8,155 bases of DNA from Burkholderiaceae bacterium (GTDB taxonomy: Bacteria; Pseudomonadota; Gammaproteobacteria; Burkholderiales; Burkholderiaceae_C), in assembly GCA_017853735.1 (NCBI GenBank), contig JAFMJA010000117.1, positions 1-8,155 of the forward strand. The letters run 5' to 3'. Both the position numbers and the translations under genes were made by a program. Position 1 is the first letter of the stretch. Each line of letters starts with the position of its first letter. A model generated the notes under the pieces. The model searched no databases, was not told the DNA's origin, and saw only the letters and a program-made list of their open reading frames with translations. Of the stretch, positions 1-5,298 are shown one piece after another.

Positions 1-201
1 CCCACACACTACGGCTATGAGGTCAGTCTTGTGTTGCGTGACCTCGCGTCTGCCCAGGTGGTGTACGACACCCGCGCCACCCACTCGGGACCCTGGTCGG
101 ATTCCGCCAATCTCCTGCCGGCCCTGTTTCGCGCTGCCTTGCAGGATTTTCCCGAGCCAGCGCCCGGGGTGCGTCAAGTCAATCTTGAAATACCGCGCTA
201 G
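1..201 (+). CDS. C-terminal end of a probable DUF4136-type lipoprotein (5' end outside window)
   Basis: The frame is open from the first base to a TAG at 199-201, giving the last 66 residues of a protein whose start lies off the left edge. The tail contains a VVYDTRATHSGPW segment, then SANLLPALFRAALQDFPEP and a final beta-strand-like VRQVNLEIPR. From memory this is how DUF4136 proteins of Burkholderiales end: small predicted outer-membrane lipoproteins of unknown function. The signal peptide and lipobox needed to confirm this are not in the window. Only 16 bases separate its stop from the following phosphatase start, on the same strand, so the two are probably co-transcribed. That the frame is coding is fairly sure; the family name is moderately sure. 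Confidence 0.6.
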   Translation, partial: PTHYGYEVSLVLRDLASAQVVYDTRATHSGPWSDSANLLPALFRAALQDFPEPAPGVRQVNLEIPR

Positions 202-217
202 GGGATGGCCTGAGACC

Positions 218-889
218 ATGAACAGCGACAATGGCGACATGGAAGTTACCCGCATCCTTGCCATTCGCCACGGTGAAACCGCCTGGAATCTGGATACCCG
301 CATTCAAGGCCACCTGGACATCCCACTCAACGACACTGGCCGCTGGCAAGCCAGGCGCATGGCGCAGGCACTGGCTGATGAACCCTTGCACGCCATCTAC
401 AGCAGCGATCTGTCTCGCGCCTTTGAAACTGCCAGCATCCTGAGCCAGCACCACCCGCAGCAGCGGGGTCGCCCACCTGTTGCCCATCATCAATTACGCG
501 AACGCTGTTTTGGCAGTCTGGAGGGCCAGACCTGGGCTGATATTGAAAACCGTTACCCTGAAGAAGCCTTGCGCTGGCGCAGGCGGGAACCTGATTGGGC
601 TCCTACGGGCGGTGAGACCCTGGTGCAACTGCGCCATCGCATCGAGCAGATGCTGAATAACCTGGCGCAAGGCCATCGCGGCGAGCAGATTGCGGTGGTG
701 GTGCATGGCGGGGTGCTTGACGCGATCTATCGGCTGGCCTCTGGGGTAGATATCCGTGCGCCGCGCAACTGGCACCTTGGCAACGCTGCCATCAACCGGC
801 TGCTATGGTCCCCCGATGGTCTGTCCCTGCTCAGCTGGGGCGACACCCGCCACCTGGATGAGGAGAGCCTGGATGAACGCAGCGCCTGA
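218..889 (+). CDS. Histidine phosphatase family protein (phosphoglycerate mutase-like)
   Basis: A 223-residue cytoplasmic enzyme of the histidine phosphatase superfamily, which removes or transfers phosphate through a phospho-histidine. The RHG signature is at residues 17-19 (nucleophile His18), with supporting Arg67 in SSDLSRA, the probable proton donor Glu95 in the REx3FGxLEG stretch (94-103), and the second catalytic His163 in VVVHGG. Length and motif order match the GpmB/CobC-like branch; the substrate cannot be told from sequence. The frame stays open upstream to base 17, but that part overlaps the preceding gene. The ATG at 218 lies after that gene's stop and has a weak, distant purine run (AGGGGA, 200-205). 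An ATG at 239 is the alternative start and would still keep the RHG motif. The 3' end overlaps the next gene by 17 bases, indicating an operon. Confidence 0.9.
   Translation: MNSDNGDMEVTRILAIRHGETAWNLDTRIQGHLDIPLNDTGRWQARRMAQALADEPLHAIYSSDLSRAFETASILSQHHPQQRGRPPVAHHQLRERCFGSLEGQTWADIENRYPEEALRWRRREPDWAPTGGETLVQLRHRIEQMLNNLAQGHRGEQIAVVVHGGVLDAIYRLASGVDIRAPRNWHLGNAAINRLLWSPDGLSLLSWGDTRHLDEESLDERSA
860..867 (+). promoter_or_regulatory. Ribosome binding site of the DSD1-type gene
   Basis: GAGGAGAG, 5 bases before the ATG at 873, is a strong Shine-Dalgarno sequence inside the end of the phosphatase gene. It decides the start of the downstream gene, whose frame is otherwise open back to 756. Confidence 0.7.
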
Positions 890-2015
890 ACACCTGCTCG
901 GCCAGAGCGTGGCCGCCATCGACACCCCGGCACTGGTGCTTGACCTGGACGCGATGGCGCGCAATCTGACCCACATGGCCGCTTATGCCCAGCACCATGG
1001 CGTTCGTCTGCGGCCCCACGCCAAGATGCACAAGTGCGGCGCACTGGCCAAAATGCAGATGGCCGCTGGCGCAGTCGGGGTGTGTGTGCAAAAAACCAGC
1101 GAGGCCGAAGCCCTGGCGGCCGATGGCGTGTCTGACATCTACATCAGCAATGAAGTGATCGCGCCCCACAAGCTCCAGCGGGTGGCTGCCCTCGCGCGCA
1201 GCCTGCAGGCGCGGGGGGGACGCCTGGCCATCGCGGTGGACAGCGCCATCGGCGTGGCCAATCTGGCCCAGGCTCTGGGCAAGGGCGTAGATTTGATCGA
1301 TGTCTTCATCGAGCTGGATGTGGGGCAGGGCCGCTGCGGGGTGGCCGAGCCAGAGGATGTGCTGCCGCTGGCGCAGGCCATCGCGGCACATCCCGCCCTG
1401 CGTCTGGCCGGGCTGCAGGCCTACCAGGGAAGTGCCCAACATCTGCGCACGGTGGCGGCAAGACATGCAGCGCTGCAGGTAGTGATCGCGCGGGTGCAGC
1501 AGGCACAGCAGCTGGTGTCATCGGCTGGACTCAGCCTGCCGCTGGTGACGGGTGCGGGTAGCGGCACCTTTGGCCTGGAAGCCAGCAGTGGTGTGTTTGG
1601 CGAACTTCAAGCCGGCTCCTACCTCTTCATGGATGCGGACTATGCGCGCAATGACCCCGATCCCAGCCAGCCGAGCTTTGAACATGCCTTGTTCATCAAG
1701 TCGCAGGTGATGAGTGTCAGCGCCGCTCATGTGGTGGTCGATGCCGGCCACAAGAGCCATGCCATCGATTCGGGCTTGCCCACGGTGCGCAGCATGAGTC
1801 TGCATGCCAGCGGCTGCAGCGATGAGCACACCACCTTGCGCCCTCACGGCCCCGACCAGCCTTTGCCCGAACTGGGCCAAACCGTCTGGCTGATCCCCGG
1901 CCACTGCGACCCCACCGTCAACCTGCACAACTGGATGATTGGTGTGCGCGGTGGGCTGGATCAGGGCCAGGTGGAGCAAGTCTTGCGGGTTGACGCCCGC
2001 GGCGCGCTGCAATGA
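873..2015 (+). CDS. DSD1-family PLP-dependent enzyme, D-threonine aldolase-like
   Basis: A 380-residue fold-type III PLP enzyme (alanine-racemase-like N-terminal barrel, then a D-serine-dehydratase-like C-terminal domain). Family members cleave D-threonine and other D-3-hydroxy amino acids to glycine plus aldehyde, or dehydrate D-serine. The N-terminal DTPALVLDLDAM (17-28) and RPHAKMHK (47-54, PLP Schiff-base Lys51) are classic. A glycine-rich phosphate-binding segment TGAGSGTF lies at 226-233, ELQAGSYLFMDADY at 244-257, and the metal site GHCDPTVNLHNW at 343-354, with His344 and Asp346 as likely ligands. The His-x-Asp spacing fits D-threonine aldolase better than the His-x-Cys zinc site of eukaryotic D-serine dehydratase, but substrate remains inferred. 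The ATG at 873 has a good ribosome binding site and overlaps the phosphatase by 17 bases, so translation is probably coupled. No signal peptide is visible; cytoplasmic. Confidence 0.88.
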   Translation: MNAAPEHLLGQSVAAIDTPALVLDLDAMARNLTHMAAYAQHHGVRLRPHAKMHKCGALAKMQMAAGAVGVCVQKTSEAEALAADGVSDIYISNEVIAPHKLQRVAALARSLQARGGRLAIAVDSAIGVANLAQALGKGVDLIDVFIELDVGQGRCGVAEPEDVLPLAQAIAAHPALRLAGLQAYQGSAQHLRTVAARHAALQVVIARVQQAQQLVSSAGLSLPLVTGAGSGTFGLEASSGVFGELQAGSYLFMDADYARNDPDPSQPSFEHALFIKSQVMSVSAAHVVVDAGHKSHAIDSGLPTVRSMSLHASGCSDEHTTLRPHGPDQPLPELGQTVWLIPGHCDPTVNLHNWMIGVRGGLDQGQVEQVLRVDARGALQ

Positions 2016-2021
2016 AGACGC

Positions 2022-3098
2022 TCAGTCCTGTTCGTTGAACAGGCCGCCCTCGCTGCGCGGTGGCGTGACACCCAGATGGCGGTAGGCAGCCAGGGTGGCG
2101 ATACGACCACGGGGCGTGCGTTGCAGAAACCCTTGCTGGATCAGGTAGGGCTCGATCACATCCTCAATGGTGCCAGCCTCCTCGCCAATGCTGGCGGCAA
2201 TATTGTCCAGCCCGACCGGCCCGCCATCGAAACGGTGGACCACTGCCTCCAGCAGCTTGCGGTCCATCAGATCAAAGCCCTGGGGATCGACATCGAGCAT
2301 GGCCAGCGCCTTGTTGGCAATCTCCTGGGTGATGCGTCCGCTGCCCTTGACCTCGGCAAAGTCGCGCACCCGGCGCAACAGGCGATTGGCAATGCGGGGG
2401 GTGCCGCGCGAGCGGCGGGCAATCTCAAAGCCGCCCTCCTCGTCCATGGGCGCATTGAGCAGGCCCGCAGAGCGGCTGACGATGCGGCCCAGCTCTTGGG
2501 CCGAGTAGAACTCCAGCCGCGCCACAATGCCAAAGCGGTCGCGCAGGGGATTGGTCAGCATGCCAGCTCGGGTGGTGGCACCCACCAGGGTGAAGGGCTG
2601 CAAATCCAGCTTGATGCTGCGCGCGGCAGGGCCTTCACCGATCATGATGTCGATCTGGTAATCCTCCAGTGCGGGGTAAAGAATCTCCTCCACTACCGGC
2701 GACAGACGATGGATCTCGTCGATGAAGAGCACATCGTTTTTCTCGAGATTGGACAGTAGCGCGGCCAGGTCCTTGGGCTTTTCCAGCACCGGGCCACTGG
2801 TCTGGCGCAGATTGACACCCAGCTCGGCTGCAATGATATGGCTCAGCGTGGTCTTGCCCAGGCCCGGAGGTCCAAACAGCAGCACATGGTCCAGCGCCTC
2901 ACGCCGTTTGCGCGCAGCACCGATAAAAATTTCCAGCTGCTCGCGCACCTTGATCTGGCCCACATAATCATCCAGGAGCTTGGGACGCAGGGCGCGCTCG
3001 AGCGCCTCCTCCCCAGGCGAGGCTGACCCAGCAGACATCACACGGCGCTGTTCGCCAGCAGGCGAAGCGCCGGAGAAATCATCAGTCTGTATGCTCAT
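2022..3098 (-). CDS. ruvB: Holliday junction branch migration DNA helicase RuvB
   Basis: The 358-residue AAA+ motor that, as hexamers docked on a RuvA-bound four-way junction, pumps DNA to drive branch migration in recombinational repair. Visible in order: a variable polar N-terminus (1-30), Walker A GPPGLGKT (76-83), Walker B LFIDEIH (124-130), sensor 1 GATTRAG (173-179), the LRDRFG arginine-finger region (185-190), the RGTPRIANRLLRRVRD sensor 2 block (231-246), and a C-terminal winged-helix domain ending with the conserved TPRGRIAT and YRHLG. The start at MSIQTDDF matches the usual betaproteobacterial N-terminus; an in-frame ATG at 3137 would add 13 residues without a visible ribosome binding site and looks spurious. 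Length is normal. It follows ruvA on the same strand after 129 bases. Its stop is 6 bases from the stop of the convergent PLP-enzyme gene. Confidence 0.98.
   Translation of the reverse strand: MSIQTDDFSGASPAGEQRRVMSAGSASPGEEALERALRPKLLDDYVGQIKVREQLEIFIGAARKRREALDHVLLFGPPGLGKTTLSHIIAAELGVNLRQTSGPVLEKPKDLAALLSNLEKNDVLFIDEIHRLSPVVEEILYPALEDYQIDIMIGEGPAARSIKLDLQPFTLVGATTRAGMLTNPLRDRFGIVARLEFYSAQELGRIVSRSAGLLNAPMDEEGGFEIARRSRGTPRIANRLLRRVRDFAEVKGSGRITQEIANKALAMLDVDPQGFDLMDRKLLEAVVHRFDGGPVGLDNIAASIGEEAGTIEDVIEPYLIQQGFLQRTPRGRIATLAAYRHLGVTPPRSEGGLFNEQD
2027..2043. repeat. Perfect 7-bp inverted repeat at convergent gene ends
   Basis: CCTGTTC-GTT-GAACAGG forms a perfect 7-bp stem with a 3-base loop. 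It covers the last ruvB codons and begins 12 bases after the stop of the DSD1-type gene. It could fold in transcripts from either direction and slow or end transcription of the + strand operon. There is no T run after it on either strand, so it is not a standard intrinsic terminator. A chance palindrome constrained by ruvB coding is also possible. Confidence 0.45.
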
Positions 3099-3227
3099 TG
3101 GGCTATGGTCTGGGTCGGGTCTTGGGAGCTGGCGCATGGGGCGCAGATTGTGCGAGGACTATACATCCGCACCGGCTCAAGTTTGATAAGGCCTGACCCA
3201 CACAGGGATGCATTCCACAGGGCGAAT
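3099..3227 (-). promoter_or_regulatory. ruvA-ruvB intergenic leader with a possible internal promoter
   Basis: The 129 non-coding bases between the ruvA stop and ruvB start are long for a ruvAB pair. On the - strand a TATAGT lies at 3163-3158, preceded by TG, and resembles a sigma-70 -10 box; no good -35 sits at the proper distance. Two copies of CACAGGG (+ strand 3201-3207 and 3216-3222) lie 15 bases apart just after ruvA. No intrinsic terminator or strong ribosome binding site before ruvB was found. A separate ruvB promoter is plausible but unproven. Confidence 0.3.
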
Positions 3228-3803
3228 TTATTTGGCCAGGGCCTTGAGCGCTAATTTGATGCCTTCGCTCACCCCCACATCTTGTGGCAAGGCCTTGAGC
3301 GCCAGCGCAGCCTCCTTGTCGCTGTAACCCAGCGCCAGCAGAGCCTGCTGAATATCGGCCTGGGCGTCACTGACCACAGTGGCGCCCGCAGCGCCCAGGT
3401 CGGCACCGAGCTTGCCCTTGAGCTCCAGCAAAAGACGCTCGGCGGTTTTCTTGCCAATGCCTGGCACCTTGGTCAGGCGACCGGACTCCTGGCGGCTCAC
3501 TGCCTGGGCCAGTTCGCTCACGCTCATGCCCGACAGCACCGCCAGGGCAGTGCGGGGCCCCACCCCGCTGATCTTGATCAGTTCGCGAAAGGCGCCCCGC
3601 TCCGAGGCGGTGGCAAAGCCATAGAGCAGTTGCGCGTCCTCACGCACCACCATATGGGTCAACAGGGCCACTGGCTCGCCCAGACTGGGCAGGTTGTAGA
3701 AGGTTCCCATGGAGACCTGAACCTCATAGCCCACGCCGTGGCAGTCCAGCACCACTTCGGGTGGGTTTTTTTCAAGAAGGATGCCGGATAGCCTGCCAAT
3801 CAT
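3228..3803 (-). CDS. ruvA: Holliday junction branch migration complex subunit RuvA
   Basis: The 191-residue junction-binding subunit that holds the four-way junction open as a tetramer and loads RuvB. The N-terminal OB-fold begins MIGRLSG and contains GVGYEV (23-28). The acidic pin VREDAQLLYGF carries Glu55 and Asp56, the residues that separate strands at the crossover. Two helix-hairpin-helix motifs follow: ISGVGPRTA (78-86) and VPGIGKKTAERL (113-124). A flexible alanine/glycine linker (about 132-146) leads to the C-terminal three-helix domain (about 147-191) that contacts RuvB. Length is normal. The ATG at 3803 has only a weak AGGCG upstream. The gene is divergent from phoH with 41 bases between start codons, so its promoter must reach into or overlap the start of phoH. 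No ruvC gene is adjacent. Confidence 0.98.
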   Translation of the reverse strand: MIGRLSGILLEKNPPEVVLDCHGVGYEVQVSMGTFYNLPSLGEPVALLTHMVVREDAQLLYGFATASERGAFRELIKISGVGPRTALAVLSGMSVSELAQAVSRQESGRLTKVPGIGKKTAERLLLELKGKLGADLGAAGATVVSDAQADIQQALLALGYSDKEAALALKALPQDVGVSEGIKLALKALAK

Positions 3804-3830
3804 GCTGCGCCTATCATTGGGTCTATGTTG

Positions 3831-3835
3831 AAGGA
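3831..3835 (+). promoter_or_regulatory. Ribosome binding site selecting a GTG start for phoH-like gene
   Basis: AAGGA lies 9 bases before the GTG at 3845. The frame is open further upstream, but only into the opposite-strand ruvA gene, and the protein read from this GTG begins at the usual family N-terminus (M/V-ILRHLFSPPNN). This supports GTG 3845 over the first in-frame ATG inside the protein at 3908. Confidence 0.65.
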
Positions 3836-3844
3836 ATTATCCGC

Positions 3845-4783
3845 GTGATTCTGCGCCACCTTTTTTCACCACCCAACAACCTGCGCATCAGTCATCTGTG
3901 TGGTCCGATGGATGAGCACTTGCGTGCCATCGAAGCGGCCTTGCAGGTCAAGATCGCCCATCGGCACGAGCAGTTCAAAATCGATGGGCCCAAAAAACCG
4001 GCACAACAGGCCCTGGAGGTGTTGCAGGCGCTCTACGAATTGGCAGCCCGGCCCATCGATCCCGCCACGGTGCAGCTGATGCTCGCCGGCGACAGCTCGA
4101 TGCCTCTGCCCGACGCAGGCGAGGTGCTGCTGACCCGTCGACAGGAGTTGCGCGCGCGCACGCCCAACCAGGCCCATTACCTGGAAAGCATGACCCTGCA
4201 CGACATCACCTTTGGCATTGGTCCGGCCGGAACTGGCAAGACTTATCTGGCGGTGGCCTGTGCGGTCGATGCGCTGGAGCGCAGTGCGGTGCAGCGCATT
4301 GTGCTGACCCGTCCGGCGGTGGAAGCTGGCGAACGACTTGGTTTTTTGCCTGGCGACCTGACCCAGAAAATCGATCCCTACCTGCGCCCCCTCTACGACG
4401 CGCTGTACGACCTGATGGGTTTTGAAAAAGTGCAAAAAGCCTTTGAACGCAACGCCCTGGAGATTGCGCCCCTGGCTTTTATGCGCGGGCGAACCCTGAA
4501 CAATGCATTCGTGATCCTTGATGAGGCGCAGAACACCACGCCTGAGCAGATGAAGATGTTTCTGACCCGCATCGGCTTTGGCTCGCGCGCGGTGGTGACG
4601 GGTGACGTCAGCCAGATCGATTTACCCAAGACCCAGACCAGTGGCTTGATTGATGCCGAACGGGTGCTGCGGCGTATCAAGGGCATCGCCATCTGCCGCT
4701 TCACCAGCGCCGATGTGGTGCGCCACCCCTTGGTCGCCCGCATTGTCGACGCCTACGACAAGCGTAAGGCCGAGGGCGCATGA
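3845..4783 (+). CDS. ybeZ: PhoH-like (YbeZ family) ATPase
   Basis: A 312-residue cytoplasmic P-loop NTPase of the PhoH/YbeZ family, proposed to work with YbeY in RNA and ribosome maturation; the biochemical role is not settled. A KH-like N-terminal part (about 1-110) is followed by Walker A GPAGTGKT (126-133), the LTRPAVEAGERLGFLPGDL segment (154-172), Walker B VILDEAQN (223-230) and the conserved VTGDVSQIDLP (251-261). The GTG start is supported by AAGGA 9 bases upstream and by the family N-terminus; starting at the ATG of 3908 would remove 21 conserved residues. It is divergent from ruvA (41 bases between starts) and overlaps ybeY by four bases (ATGA), so the pair is translationally coupled. 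The frequent neighbours miaB (before) and corC-lnt (after ybeY) are not seen here. Confidence 0.95.
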   Translation: MILRHLFSPPNNLRISHLCGPMDEHLRAIEAALQVKIAHRHEQFKIDGPKKPAQQALEVLQALYELAARPIDPATVQLMLAGDSSMPLPDAGEVLLTRRQELRARTPNQAHYLESMTLHDITFGIGPAGTGKTYLAVACAVDALERSAVQRIVLTRPAVEAGERLGFLPGDLTQKIDPYLRPLYDALYDLMGFEKVQKAFERNALEIAPLAFMRGRTLNNAFVILDEAQNTTPEQMKMFLTRIGFGSRAVVTGDVSQIDLPKTQTSGLIDAERVLRRIKGIAICRFTSADVVRHPLVARIVDAYDKRKAEGA

Positions 4784-5238
4784 GCCTGCCCGAACTCAGC
4801 CTGTCCCTGCAATTTGGCCGCCTGCCCGATGCCAGCTTGCACCGTGCGGCTTTGCCACGCCACAAGGTGATGCGCTGGCTGCGCCAGGCGCTTGAAAGCC
4901 CGGCGGAACTAACCGTGCGCATTGTCAATTCCGATGAAGGCCAGGCTTTGAACCGAGGTTACCGTCAGAAGGATTACGCCACCAATGTGCTCACCTTCAA
5001 CTATGCCCTCAAGCCAGTGGTGATGGCCGATCTGGTCCTGTGCGCTCCGGTGGTGGCCCAGGAAGCCAGTGCTCAGGGCAAGACGCTGCAAGCGCATTAC
5101 GCCCACCTCCTGGTGCATGGCGCCCTCCACGCCCAGGGCTGGGATCATGAGGCCAGTGCAGCCCAGGCCAGGGCCATGGAAGCGCGGGAAATTTCAGTGC
5201 TGGCTGCTCTGGGATTTTCCAACCCTTACCAGCGCTGA
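4780..5238 (+). CDS. ybeY: Endoribonuclease / rRNA maturation factor YbeY
   Basis: A 152-residue single-domain metal-dependent RNase needed for 16S rRNA 3'-end maturation and late 70S quality control in bacteria where it has been studied. The zinc site HGALHAQGWDH (113-123) supplies His113, His117 and His123. Arg59, the conserved active-site arginine, lies in LNRGYRQKDYATNVLTF (57-73), where the usual TDVLSF is read as TNVLTF. Length is typical. The ATG overlaps the phoH-like stop (ATGA at 4780-4783), with GAGGG three bases upstream and AAGG slightly further, fitting coupled translation. A 60-base gap separates it from the following cyclase gene. Confidence 0.97.
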   Translation: MSLPELSLSLQFGRLPDASLHRAALPRHKVMRWLRQALESPAELTVRIVNSDEGQALNRGYRQKDYATNVLTFNYALKPVVMADLVLCAPVVAQEASAQGKTLQAHYAHLLVHGALHAQGWDHEASAAQARAMEAREISVLAALGFSNPYQR

Positions 5239-5263
5239 AGAATCGCTCAATCGACCCTATACT
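5235..5263 (+). promoter_or_regulatory. Candidate sigma-70 promoter for the cyclase gene
   Basis: A -10-like TATACT (5258-5263, five of six consensus bases) lies 17 bases after CTGAAG (5235-5240, about three of six for -35), overlapping the ybeY stop. Transcription would start about 7 bases later and give a leader near 30 bases before the ATG at 5299. The -10 is good and the -35 weak, so this is only a candidate. Confidence 0.4.
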
Positions 5264-5289
5264 GGCCAAGACTTCTTCCTCCAACTCCT

Positions 5290-5293
5290 GGAG
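5290..5293 (+). promoter_or_regulatory. Ribosome binding site of the CHASE2-cyclase gene
   Basis: GGAG (within CTGGAG) is 5 bases before the ATG at 5299. It overlaps the in-frame GTG at 5293, which is therefore unlikely to be the start. Confidence 0.6.
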
Positions 5294-5298
5294 TGTCC

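Noticed and set aside
17..217. Upstream extension of the phosphatase frame back to base 17
   Set aside because: It overlaps the tail of the preceding gene in another frame, has arginine/proline-rich non-protein-like sequence, and family members start close before the RHG motif.
2028..2042. CTGT-N7-ACAG resembling a LexA (SOS) box
   Set aside because: The spacing is 7, not 8, and it lies at the 3' end of ruvB, far from any start codon.
2076..2759. Long + strand open frame opposite ruvB
   Set aside because: It is the antisense shadow of a well-recognised ruvB gene in GC-rich DNA, with no recognisable motif or ribosome binding site.
3099..3137. ATG at 3137 as a longer RuvB start
   Set aside because: No ribosome binding site is visible, and the added residues do not resemble RuvB; MSIQTDDF at 3098 is the usual N-terminus.
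3761..3844. Longer N-terminus for the phoH-like protein from the ATG at 3761
   Set aside because: It would run through the start of ruvA on the other strand and adds cysteine-rich sequence unlike the family; GTG 3845 has AAGGA upstream.
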